A stretch of 64,000 nucleotides of DNA, from positions 1 to 64,000 of the forward strand of contig CAZPLT010000001.1 of the NCBI GenBank assembly GCA_964587855.1, in the 5' to 3' direction. Source of the stretch: WRCA01 sp964587855 (GTDB lineage Bacteria; Pseudomonadota; Alphaproteobacteria; Rs-D84). A model generated the notes under the pieces. It made no database searches. It saw only the letters and a list, made by a program, of their open reading frames with translations, and was not told the origin of the DNA. Positions 52,616 to 60,796 of the stretch are shown piece by piece. The translations under genes and the position numbers were made by a program. How positions within the stretch are numbered: position 1 is the first letter of the stretch; each line of letters starts with the position of its first letter.

Positions 52616-52624
52616 TGCTAAAAT
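52616..52624 (+). promoter_or_regulatory. Extended -10 promoter with near-leaderless start
   Basis: TGCTAAAAT ends 9 nt before the ATG at 52634; no Shine-Dalgarno is present. TATAAT directly abutting the ATG is too close to act as the -10. Confidence 0.5.
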
Positions 52625-52633
52625 TTTTATAAT

Positions 52634-55609
52634 ATGAAAAAGCTGTTTAGTCTTGCTTTTTGTGTTGCGCTGTTTTGCGCTGGTTTTGTGCGTGCCGATG
52701 ATATCGACGCGGCGCGTGCAGCTGTGCGTGGTTCAACAACAACATCATCAGTTGTGCCTTCTTCCAGGACAGAAAGTCGCGAGCAAAAAACAAGCACTCA
52801 ATCATCAACTTCATCAAAATCAAATCAACAAACTTCGACGCGCAGCGGTACTGCGCCACGTGTAAGTTCTGAATCCAAGACACGAAGTGCAGTTCCACAA
52901 ACACAACAAACACGTGAAATTTCTTCGCGTTCTGCTGTGTCAACACCTGTGGTTTCATCACGTAATGCGACCAGCAATGTTTCTAATTTATCTGTTCCTG
53001 GACGTGCAGGAAAAATTTCTTCACGTTCTGCTGTGTCAACACCTGTGGTTTCATCACGCAGTGCAACGGTTGCTCGCTCGGGGACAACTTCTACACGATT
53101 GACGGGTACTGCTACATCTGGATATAAAGCTTGTCGTGATACTTTTTTCCAGTGTATGGATGAATTTTGTGCAAACAAAGATGCACAATTAAAACGTTGT
53201 GCTTGCTCGGCCAGAATACATGAATTTGATAACATCAAAAAAACGTTGAATACCGTAGAAGACAAGATGTTAGATTTTAACGAACGTTTGTTGGCGGTCA
53301 ATATGGATAAAGAAGATGCTGTGGCTATGTTCACCGCGACCGAGGGGGAAACAGCATATCAACAAGAAGACAAATCAGATTCACAAAGTATTTTGAATAC
53401 TATTATGAAAAAGTTGCAATCGACCAGTGCGGAAACAGAATCTACGAATGCTCTATCGGCAATAAATTTATCAATGGACACAAATGTTTTTGACACGGTT
53501 GATTCAGAGCTTGGGGCAGAAACAGTGGTCAAAGAAGGCGAAGCTTTATACTCAGCGGCTTTGCCAACTTGTTTAGAAATGGCTAACGAAGTTTGCGCCG
53601 AAGATGAAATTCCAATAGTAAAAAGTGCTTATAATGCATCGATAGAGCAAGATTGTAATACTGTTGCAAAAACTTATGCAAGCTTGAAAGATAAAACACT
53701 TGAAAAAGTTCGCGAAGGAAATGCATTGCTTGAAATGTCGCGTTTAAATAATCAACAAACACGTAATTCGGATGATATTCTTGCGTGCAAGAAAAAGATG
53801 CTGGATGCTTTGTCCGATTCGTCTGTTTGCGGCGAAGATATGAGCAAATGTTTGGATTGGTCCGGGAAATATATAAATCCCGCAACAGGCGATGCTATTT
53901 TAACCAGCGATTTAAATCAATTGGCAAATATGATTACTCGCCCAACTGGTAGTGATAAATGGGTAAAAGCATCAAATAATAAAAAATTTGTAACGTTTTT
54001 AGAAACCAAGAAAAAATACATAGAACCTGCGATGGTAAATTGCGAATCGCTGCAAGATACTGTGTGGACAAACTTTTTAGAAGATGCATTGGCCCAGATA
54101 AAATTGGCGCAAGAAAAAAAATTAGAAGATATGCGTCAAAGTTGTACAACTCTTACGACCGAATGTATGAATAATACTGCGGATTCGCTGGAATATTTTG
54201 ATTCCCGGGCACTGTCAATTTTCGGTGTTAATTATGATAAAAATGTAAATCAGGTTTGTTCAGATATAGAAACAGCATGCACAACTTTGATGAATGGTCA
54301 TGGCACAGACGCATACTGGGGTGCAGCGATTGGAAATATTGCAACTGCAAAAACATTGGATCAGATTATTACCACATGTACCGAAGTTGGCAAGAATTGC
54401 ATTATTCGTAATTGTATGAATTTGGAATCTAAATTTGGTTTGTGTCAATCTGAAACAGCAATCATGAGAACAAATATTTTGAATCATAATAATACTAACC
54501 CTTGTTGGGACGAGGTCAGCGAATGTGTTGCAGATGCTGGTGCTTCTGTAATATCAGATATTATGACCACTACGGGAAAATTTGGAACAGATAATGGAAG
54601 TGGAACAATAATTGAAAGATTTAATGGTGGTGACGAAATGTATCTGCGCAGTTCTGTTGGAACCAATGTTGCTACTCCGGCGCCATTGGGAATTCATTTG
54701 TGGTGTGATGGTGGTTTGAATTCCGAATCAGACTTGTGTCGTATTACAGAACGTATTTGGGGAAATTGTACAGAAAACCCAATAACTGGAAGCGGAACAA
54801 TTTTGGGAACCGGGTTGCAAAGCGAAAGTTTGCTTGCTTGGTTTGCAGATAATACAATTCAATCATGCAGTGGAACCGCTTGCGATCCTGGCTGGTATCT
54901 GTCTAATAATGGTTGTGCAGTTCCAGGGGATTTAACCAGCGATATGGCATATTGCGAGGTTTCGACCGACAGATTTAATGTTGTTGGAACTACATTTGCA
55001 TCTTTTGTTCCACCAGATGGTGGCACCAACACTACGGAATGGTCGAATTGTTGTTCTGCTGCCCAACTAGATACATTCGGGAATTGTTGTACAATAAGTC
55101 AAACCATACCGAATCTAAACCTTGCAGCAACCAGTGGTTATACCGGGGGGGGGCCGTTGGGGGGTGCAGGCGACAATATATGTGCAACCAGTTCTACGGC
55201 CAGTGAATTTGGGGCGGCATTTGATGCTGGTACAGGAGGCACCGGACAGTACAGGGCAGGGATGAATTTCTTGGTATGTGTTGGTGGGACTATTGTTGGA
55301 ACTACTCCTACGGTGGAATATCCGGGGGGCAGTGTTGTTGAATGCAGTGGTCGTTGGGTTGTTATAAATAAAAATGATGGTACATATAGGAACCCTGAAT
55401 ATGATGTTGGTGTGACTGCACCAGCACAGCCAAGTAATTATTATTCTTTGAATATTGTTGATGGCAAAACATGTGTGTTTGACTTTACATTGGGCTGTTG
55501 GAAGCTTAATGGGCTTGGCACAACTTGTAATACAACAGATTGTGATAAAATTACTACCCCAACGCCATGGCCAAATAGCGCAGCAAATGATTTGTTTATA
55601 GATTATTAA
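52634..55609 (+). CDS. Large exported Cx6C-repeat protein, A subgroup
   Basis: This 991-aa protein has a signal peptide (MKKLFSLAFCVALFCAGFVRA). A Ser/Thr/Arg-rich linker (about 25-160) holds two near-identical SSRSAVSTPVVSSR blocks. The signature C167, C174, C179, C189, C191 has exact family spacing (CMDEFC..CACS). Cx6C units include CGEDMSKC, CTTLTTEC, CSDIETAC, CTEVGKNC and CWDEVSEC. It aligns by eye with the 12629 product through residues 240-480 (EGEALYS, IEQDCN, CLDWSGKYINPATGD against CLDVTGLYLNVNTGE). The C-terminal 250 residues are Gly/Thr/Cys-rich without repeats I can name. Its mRNA may be leaderless. Function unknown. Confidence 0.82.
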   Translation: MKKLFSLAFCVALFCAGFVRADDIDAARAAVRGSTTTSSVVPSSRTESREQKTSTQSSTSSKSNQQTSTRSGTAPRVSSESKTRSAVPQTQQTREISSRSAVSTPVVSSRNATSNVSNLSVPGRAGKISSRSAVSTPVVSSRSATVARSGTTSTRLTGTATSGYKACRDTFFQCMDEFCANKDAQLKRCACSARIHEFDNIKKTLNTVEDKMLDFNERLLAVNMDKEDAVAMFTATEGETAYQQEDKSDSQSILNTIMKKLQSTSAETESTNALSAINLSMDTNVFDTVDSELGAETVVKEGEALYSAALPTCLEMANEVCAEDEIPIVKSAYNASIEQDCNTVAKTYASLKDKTLEKVREGNALLEMSRLNNQQTRNSDDILACKKKMLDALSDSSVCGEDMSKCLDWSGKYINPATGDAILTSDLNQLANMITRPTGSDKWVKASNNKKFVTFLETKKKYIEPAMVNCESLQDTVWTNFLEDALAQIKLAQEKKLEDMRQSCTTLTTECMNNTADSLEYFDSRALSIFGVNYDKNVNQVCSDIETACTTLMNGHGTDAYWGAAIGNIATAKTLDQIITTCTEVGKNCIIRNCMNLESKFGLCQSETAIMRTNILNHNNTNPCWDEVSECVADAGASVISDIMTTTGKFGTDNGSGTIIERFNGGDEMYLRSSVGTNVATPAPLGIHLWCDGGLNSESDLCRITERIWGNCTENPITGSGTILGTGLQSESLLAWFADNTIQSCSGTACDPGWYLSNNGCAVPGDLTSDMAYCEVSTDRFNVVGTTFASFVPPDGGTNTTEWSNCCSAAQLDTFGNCCTISQTIPNLNLAATSGYTGGGPLGGAGDNICATSSTASEFGAAFDAGTGGTGQYRAGMNFLVCVGGTIVGTTPTVEYPGGSVVECSGRWVVINKNDGTYRNPEYDVGVTAPAQPSNYYSLNIVDGKTCVFDFTLGCWKLNGLGTTCNTTDCDKITTPTPWPNSAANDLFIDY
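52921..53069. repeat. Near-identical direct repeat in the linker of the 52634 gene
   Basis: About 50 bp encoding SSRSAVSTPVVSSR recurs at an offset of 96 bp (52921 and 53017 onward) with a few silent or conservative changes. Confidence 0.85.
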
Positions 55610-55769
55610 AATATAAGCCTGATAATCAGTATTTTTATAAAGGATAAATGGCATCGGTTTCTGTGCGGTCTGTGAATAAGCCCGGAATATCAACAAAATA
55701 AAAGGACTTGACAAATAACTTTTTAATACTATAATATTAGTATAACAAAGCCAGAAAAGGAGGCGGGTT
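55610..55769. other. Intergenic region with a consensus promoter
   Basis: Nothing coding is seen. It ends with the TTGACA-16-TATAAT promoter and an AGGAGG ribosome binding site of the next gene. Confidence 0.6.
55708..55735 (+). promoter_or_regulatory. Consensus sigma-70 promoter (TTGACA-16-TATAAT)
   Basis: TTGACA 55708-55713, 16-nt spacer, TATAAT 55730-55735, both perfect; 34 nt before the ATG at 55770. Confidence 0.85.
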
Positions 55770-56201
55770 ATGAAAAAACTAGGAAATTTATGGGCAAATG
55801 CAAAAAACAAAGCAGCAGCAAAAGCTGGATATGCTTTATTGCTTATTGCACCAGTCGTTATGGCAACATCTTGCAAGAAAGAAGCTACCTGTGATTACGA
55901 ATCAAATCAATACAATGACTCAAAAGAGGTTGCGGCATCTGATTCTGTCGCGCTTACTAATTATAAAGCAACAGCACCACAATTGTTTTTAGGAATGGTT
56001 TCTGCATATATGGATCAAGGACAATCAGAAGGACAGGCATGGGAATCGGCACTTAATAATGCATTAACAAATCCTAATGCGTCGGCCGAGCTTAGAGCTT
56101 GGGCAACAAATTATAAAAATTGCCTTGATAAATTCAACGCGTCAGTTGCAAACAGAAAAAGCACTTACAATGCTTGGCAGGAATGTGAAGCGTCTAAATA
56201 A
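55770..56201 (+). CDS. Small exported or lipoprotein-like protein, likely highly expressed
   Basis: This 143-aa protein has an unusually long basic N-region (MKKLGNLWANAKNKAAAKAG), then a hydrophobic helix ending LIAPVVMATSC. The Cys at residue 35 could be lipidated, though the -3 residue is Ala. The mature part is Ala/Asn/Ser-rich and helical with a regular EGQAWESALNNAL segment and two Cys (CLDKF, CEASK). It combines a perfect promoter with an AGGAGG ribosome binding site 7-8 nt upstream, so it should be one of the most strongly expressed genes here. Family unknown. A terminator follows. Confidence 0.75.
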   Translation: MKKLGNLWANAKNKAAAKAGYALLLIAPVVMATSCKKEATCDYESNQYNDSKEVAASDSVALTNYKATAPQLFLGMVSAYMDQGQSEGQAWESALNNALTNPNASAELRAWATNYKNCLDKFNASVANRKSTYNAWQECEASK

Positions 56202-56223
56202 TAATAGTATTTTTAATATTTAA

Positions 56224-56248
56224 ATCCCGTGTTTACACGGGATTTTTT
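56224..56248 (+). terminator. Terminator after the 55770 gene
   Basis: ATCCCGTG-TTTA-CACGGGAT followed by TTTTTAT. Confidence 0.85.
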
Positions 56249-56317
56249 ATAATATGAATATGACAACACAATTTTTTCTTGTTGCTTTGAATAAGTTTTA
56301 TCAATAAAATCAAAATC

Positions 56318-58081
56318 ATGAAGAAAATTATATATTTTTCATTGGCCATTATACTTTTTTCTTCGGATGTTTTCGGGACAGCTTGTTCTGTAAATGATAC
56401 ATATACAGATTGCAATTGTATCCCTTATCCAACAACTAATACTTGTCCAAGTCCCGCGCACAGCTGTAATGATTACTATAATGAGAATGGGGGCAACCCT
56501 TTAATTTGTGATACAGCAGATACTTTTCTGGCGAATTTTTTTGGAAAAGAAAGGAAATGCATAACTAACTTAAATACACTCATCATGGAGTGGACGACAG
56601 AAAGCACAAATTTAGTAATTAATTCTGCTCCTTCTAATACCGGCAATGCCCGTGCGGCTGTGTGTGCTGATGGTGCTGAAAGAATCTGGGATTGGGATTG
56701 TAATGCTGGGTATGAGGTTGATGGCACTGTCTGCAGTCAATGTGGTGTCGGAAAATATACAGATGCGTCAACTTGGCGTGCATCATGTGCGTCATGCACA
56801 AATGCAACGCCCAACATCCAGTATTATACCGGTCCTGGAACCAGTGCTACAAATTGCCCGGTTTCAACTTGCACTGCTTGTAATCCTAATCCTGTCCATG
56901 CAACTTGCGCATTGTCCGTTGTAAGCAATGTTTGCACCTATGCAACTTCTTGCCAGCCAGGGTATGGAGATATTCATAATAATGGGACGTATAACCCAAT
57001 CTGCACAGCAAATGAAATAAGTATATCTTACGATGCTGGTGGGGGTGCGGGATCTGCACCATCATCACCAACCAGTTTTGTATATGACTCTACTACTACT
57101 GCGCCTACAAATGTTATCCCTGGTGGCTATACAAAATCTGGATATACTTTTGCTGGATGGCTTTGCACTATAACGGGTTCATCGCCGCTTACATATTGCT
57201 CAAGTACTGGAAATAATATTAATTCTACAACTCATATTGTTGCAGCAGGGGGCAGTATAAAAAATGCAGCAACAAGTGGGGGTATAACACTTACTGCACA
57301 ATGGACACCAAATACAATTAATATAAATTATAATGTTAATACTGGCACTGGTAGTGCGGCATCAACAACTTGTACTTATGACGGATCTTGTGATTTATCA
57401 GCTGGTGGTACTATGTCAAAAACGGGATATACACTTACAAATTGGAATACTGCCTTAAATGGTTCTGGAACTAATTATACGCCTGGTTCATCGCATCCTG
57501 CGCTGGCGGGGCCTGGCACAGATATAACTCTTTATGCACAATGGACGGTTGCGACATACACTATTGCTTTAAATGATGGGTCTGGAGCAAGTGGTGGTTC
57601 TGGCACGATAAAAGAAGTTTATGGAATTGAATGGCAAAATTCTGGTGGTATAGGACCTATACCCTCAGTAAATATACCAACTCGTAGTGGATATGAATTT
57701 ACTGGGTATTGGGCTGCCTCCACTGGTGGTACAACACCAATAATTCCAGCAACTGGTAGTCTTATTAATCCTGGTTTAAGTAATACATATTTTACAGCAA
57801 ATACTACTATTTATGCGCAATGGGCAGCGTGTAATGCTGGAACTTATGAGGTGTCTGGTGTATGCGAACCTTGTAATGCTGGATATTATTGTGCTGGTGG
57901 AACATCACATGATACATGTCCAATGGGGCATACCAGTGCGGCACTTTCTGATGCTATAACCGATTGTTATATTACGGCTGGGACAGGTGGAACTTGGTTC
58001 TGTGATGATGGTGGCGCCAGATGTTTTCAGTTGCCGGATTTGGGCAGCCCTGCTAATAATATTATTCATTACCAAAATTAA
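56318..58081 (+). CDS. Exported InlB B-repeat (Listeria-Bacteroides repeat) protein
   Basis: This 587-aa protein has a signal peptide (MKKIIYFSLAIILFSSDVFG) and a Cys-rich N-terminal region including an ephrin-receptor-like motif (CSQCGVGKYTDAS...CASC). Three InlB-type beta-grasp repeats follow with the usual landmarks (GYTKSGYTFAGW, LTAQW; MSKTGYTLTNW, LYAQW; PTRSGYEFTGYW, IYAQW). It ends with another CNAGTYEVSG..CEPCNAGYYC module and a short tail. Such repeats occur on secreted or surface adhesins. No anchor is seen. TAAAAT lies 7 nt before the ATG and no Shine-Dalgarno is visible, so the mRNA may be leaderless. Confidence 0.85.
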   Translation: MKKIIYFSLAIILFSSDVFGTACSVNDTYTDCNCIPYPTTNTCPSPAHSCNDYYNENGGNPLICDTADTFLANFFGKERKCITNLNTLIMEWTTESTNLVINSAPSNTGNARAAVCADGAERIWDWDCNAGYEVDGTVCSQCGVGKYTDASTWRASCASCTNATPNIQYYTGPGTSATNCPVSTCTACNPNPVHATCALSVVSNVCTYATSCQPGYGDIHNNGTYNPICTANEISISYDAGGGAGSAPSSPTSFVYDSTTTAPTNVIPGGYTKSGYTFAGWLCTITGSSPLTYCSSTGNNINSTTHIVAAGGSIKNAATSGGITLTAQWTPNTININYNVNTGTGSAASTTCTYDGSCDLSAGGTMSKTGYTLTNWNTALNGSGTNYTPGSSHPALAGPGTDITLYAQWTVATYTIALNDGSGASGGSGTIKEVYGIEWQNSGGIGPIPSVNIPTRSGYEFTGYWAASTGGTTPIIPATGSLINPGLSNTYFTANTTIYAQWAACNAGTYEVSGVCEPCNAGYYCAGGTSHDTCPMGHTSAALSDAITDCYITAGTGGTWFCDDGGARCFQLPDLGSPANNIIHYQN

Positions 58082-58084
58082 CTT

Positions 58085-58300
58085 TTAATCGTTAATTTCT
58101 ATAACTTTATCGCGGCTGGTTTCACCGCGAACCAATTTAATTTTGGATTTTGCGATACCAAAATGTTTTGCCAAAAGTTTTATAACCGATTCGTTTGCTT
58201 TGCCATCTGCGGGAACCATAGTCGTGTAAACCTTTATCGGGTCGCCGGGGGTAACTTTGGATATTTTTGCTTTCGGAACAACGCGGATTTTATAGATCAT
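58085..58300 (-). CDS. DUF167 family protein (YggU-like)
   Basis: This 71-aa protein shows the family core VVPKAKISKV..KVYTTMVPADGKANESVIKLLAKHF and SKIKLVRGETSRDKVIEI. The function of DUF167 proteins is not established. It starts 2 nt after the HIT gene stop, so the two are co-transcribed. Slightly shorter than many homologues. Confidence 0.88.
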   Translation of the reverse strand: MIYKIRVVPKAKISKVTPGDPIKVYTTMVPADGKANESVIKLLAKHFGIAKSKIKLVRGETSRDKVIEIND

Positions 58301-58302
58301 AA

Positions 58303-58680
58303 CTATCCAGCCATTAAATCTGCCAGGTTACATTTTCTGTTCCCAGCAACCAAATGTAAATGAAAATGCATAACCGTTTGTTTTATAAAGGGTGCATCTG
58401 TTCCAGTATTTGCCCAGATATTAAAATTATCAGTCAGATCAAGAATTTTTGTGGTTTCATCAAAAGCCGACCAAAAGCCTTTTTGCTCTGTATCTGGTGC
58501 ATTTGTTATGAAATCCAAGATGTTTTCATATTCGCCCTTTGGGATAACCAGCGCGTGAATATCTGATTGTGGATTTATATCATAGAAAGAAATTGCATAT
58601 TCATTCTCGTAAATTTTATTATCGCCAATTGGAATTTCCCCGCGAATAATTTTTGCGAAAATATTATTTTTATCATACAT
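58303..58680 (-). CDS. HIT family nucleotide hydrolase (Hint-like)
   Basis: HIT proteins hydrolyse nucleotide phosphoramidates or dinucleoside polyphosphates. The 125-aa product starts NIFAKIIRGEIP, the classic Hint opening, with DINPQSDIHALVIPK in the middle and the His triad HFHLHLV near residue 108. Length is normal. The ribosome binding site is AAGGA, 10 nt upstream. It is divergent from groES and in an operon with the DUF167 gene. Confidence 0.92.
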   Translation of the reverse strand: MYDKNNIFAKIIRGEIPIGDNKIYENEYAISFYDINPQSDIHALVIPKGEYENILDFITNAPDTEQKGFWSAFDETTKILDLTDNFNIWANTGTDAPFIKQTVMHFHLHLVAGNRKCNLADLMAG

Positions 58681-58750
58681 GGTGGTCGTCCTTTTTATTT
58701 AAAATTATCAAACATTATAAAACTTTTCAATTAAAACCATAAATTTGGCA

Positions 58751-58778
58751 CTTGAAATTGCTGGATAATAAACTATAT
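58751..58778 (+). promoter_or_regulatory. Putative sigma-32 heat-shock promoter of groESL
   Basis: CTTG (58751-58754), 17-nt spacer, ACTATAT (58772-58778) fits the alphaproteobacterial sigma-32 pattern CTTG-N17-CYTATnT with one mismatch. No CIRCE inverted repeat (TTAGCACTC-N9-GAGTGCTAA) is visible. Confidence 0.5.
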
Positions 58779-58809
58779 TGCCTTCGTGGTAGCAAAAAGG
58801 AGATATTAA

Positions 58810-59094
58810 ATGCTGAAACCTTTGCATAATTTCGTTTTGCTGGAACGCATGGAAGAAGACAATAAAACCGCGTCCGGCATTATAATCCCTGATAACGCAA
58901 AAGAAAAACCCAGTCGTGGCAAAGTAATTGCCGTGGGACCTGGTTCGTATGACGGGGATGAAAAAATTCCAATGAGTGTTAAACCAAATGATGTTGTTTT
59001 ATTTGCCAAATGGGCGTCAACTGCTAATGAAGTAAAGCTGGATGGCAAAGATTATGTTTTAATCAAAGAAACAGATATTTTGGGAATTTTATAA
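58810..59094 (+). CDS. groES: Co-chaperonin GroES
   Basis: GroES caps the GroEL cage. The 94-aa product has LKPLHNFVLLERMEEDNKTASGIIIPD, the mobile-loop segment, and the KDYVLIKETDILGIL last strand. Length is typical. AAGGAG precedes the ATG. groEL follows after 12 nt. Confidence 0.96.
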   Translation: MLKPLHNFVLLERMEEDNKTASGIIIPDNAKEKPSRGKVIAVGPGSYDGDEKIPMSVKPNDVVLFAKWASTANEVKLDGKDYVLIKETDILGIL

Positions 59095-59106
59095 GAGGAG
59101 TAAAAA

Positions 59107-60732
59107 ATGGCAAAAGAAATAAATTTTGATACTGATAAATTAGTTGTGGGTGTCGATAAATTGGCTAACGCTGTAAAGATTACTATGGGGCCAAAGGGGC
59201 GCACGGTTGTAATTGAAAAATCTTATGGTGCACCTGTTGCAACCAAAGATGGCGTATCAGTTGCAAAAGAAGTTTCATTAAAAGACCCCCAGGAAAATAT
59301 TGGCGCAAAACTGGTCCAAGAAGCTGCCAAGAAAGCAGGGGACAAGGCAGGCGATGGTACAACCACCGCAACATTATTGGCACAAAAAATTATCAAAGAA
59401 GGTCGCAAAATTGTAGCGACAGGATCAAATCCAATGGATGTTAAACGTGGTATTGATGCCGCGGTTGCGGCCGTTGTTGCGGATATTGAAAAGAATGCCA
59501 AACCCGTCAAAGACAGTAAAGAGATCGCCCAGGTCGCAACTATTTCTGCAAACGGCGATGCAGAATTGGGTAATCAAATTGCAGACGCGATGGAACGCGT
59601 TGGTAAAGAAGGCGTGATAACCGTCGAAGAAGCCAAAGGTCTGGAAACCACAATTGATGTGGTCGAAGGAATGCAATTTGATCACGGATTTTTATCCCCT
59701 TATTTCGTAACCAACAGTGAAAAAATGTTGGCCGAATTAGATGGCGCCCAAATCTTGGTTTCTGAAAAGAAAATTACAGGCTTGCAAGCATTACTTCCGA
59801 TTTTGGAACCCGTGTCGCAAAGTGGAAAACCATTGTTAATTATCGCGGACGATGTTGAATCCGAAGCATTAGCGACATTGATTTTGAATCGCTTGCGTGG
59901 TGGATTAAAAGTTTGCGCGGTCAAGGCCCCAGGCTTTGGCGATCGCAGAAAAGAAATGTTAAAAGATATCGCGGTGCTGACCGGTGCCCAGGTTATTTCC
60001 GATGATTTGGGAATGTCTTTTGAAAATATAACCACTGCGGTATTGGGCAGTGCAAAACGAATCGTTGTTTCCAAAGATACAACCTTGATTGTTGATGGGG
60101 CAGGGGATAAAAAAGAAATCAAGGCGCGCGCGGATGAAATCCGAATCGCTTTGGATAAAACCACTTCCGAATATGACCGCGAAAAATTAAGTGAACGTTT
60201 GGCCAGATTGGTTGGCGGCGTTGCCGTTATCAAGGTTGGTGGCATGACAGAAGTAGAGGTGAAAGAGAAAAAAGATCGCGTTGATGACGCGCTGTCGGCG
60301 ACACGCGCCGCAGTGGCCGAGGGCATAGTTCCCGGCGGTGGCGTCGCATTGGCACGCGCAAAATCCGCACTGGGTGAAAAATTCGTTGCAAATATGAACG
60401 CTGACCAAATCGCTGGTGTTGCGGTTGTTTCTGCGGCTTTATCTGCACCAATGATTCAGATTTCTGATAACGCCGGCATTTCTGGCGAAGTCGTTGCTGA
60501 TAGAGTGCTGTCATCCAAAGATTATAATCACGGATACAATGCACAGACTGGCGAATATGGTGATATGTTAAAAATGGGAATTATTGATCCGGCCAAAGTT
60601 GTAAAGATTGCATTGCAATCTGCGGCGTCTGTTGCTGGTGCAGTGCTGACAACTGGCGCAGTGCTGTCTGAAATTCCCGAAGAAAAACAAGCAATGCCAC
60701 CAATGGGTGGCGGCATGCCTGGCATGATGTAA
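59107..60732 (+). CDS. groEL: Chaperonin GroEL
   Basis: GroEL folds cytosolic proteins in an ATP-driven double ring. The 541-aa product has ITMGPKGRTVVIEKSYGAP, the ATP-binding GDGTTTATLLA, apical and hinge regions and the VVPGGGVALARA-type segment (IVPGGGVALARA). The C-terminus ends with the Gly/Met tail GGGMPGMM. AGAGGAG precedes the ATG. Codon use is less AT-rich than in neighbouring hypotheticals, consistent with high expression. A strong terminator follows. Confidence 0.98.
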   Translation: MAKEINFDTDKLVVGVDKLANAVKITMGPKGRTVVIEKSYGAPVATKDGVSVAKEVSLKDPQENIGAKLVQEAAKKAGDKAGDGTTTATLLAQKIIKEGRKIVATGSNPMDVKRGIDAAVAAVVADIEKNAKPVKDSKEIAQVATISANGDAELGNQIADAMERVGKEGVITVEEAKGLETTIDVVEGMQFDHGFLSPYFVTNSEKMLAELDGAQILVSEKKITGLQALLPILEPVSQSGKPLLIIADDVESEALATLILNRLRGGLKVCAVKAPGFGDRRKEMLKDIAVLTGAQVISDDLGMSFENITTAVLGSAKRIVVSKDTTLIVDGAGDKKEIKARADEIRIALDKTTSEYDREKLSERLARLVGGVAVIKVGGMTEVEVKEKKDRVDDALSATRAAVAEGIVPGGGVALARAKSALGEKFVANMNADQIAGVAVVSAALSAPMIQISDNAGISGEVVADRVLSSKDYNHGYNAQTGEYGDMLKMGIIDPAKVVKIALQSAASVAGAVLTTGAVLSEIPEEKQAMPPMGGGMPGMM

Positions 60733-60750
60733 AAAAAACCGAAAAATAAA

Positions 60751-60780
60751 AACGCGGTATTAACCGCGTTTTTTATTTTT
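60751..60780 (+). terminator. Terminator after groEL
   Basis: AACGCGGT-ATTA-ACCGCGTT followed by TTTTATTTTT. Confidence 0.85.
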
Positions 60781-60796
60781 ATAAACATTATATTTA

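Noticed and set aside
52628..52633. TATAAT directly before the ATG at 52634 as the -10
   Set aside because: It abuts the start codon, so transcription would begin inside the gene; TGCTAAAAT a few bases upstream is more plausible.
55115..55876. 253-aa minus frame over the end of the 52634 gene and the next promoter
   Set aside because: Runs antisense across a consensus promoter and two supported genes; Cys/Ile-rich shadow composition.
58690..58800. CIRCE operator upstream of groES
   Set aside because: No TTAGCACTC/GAGTGCTAA inverted repeat in this interval.
59700..60326. 208-aa minus frame inside groEL
   Set aside because: Antisense of groEL; Ser/Ala-rich composition is typical of shadow frames.
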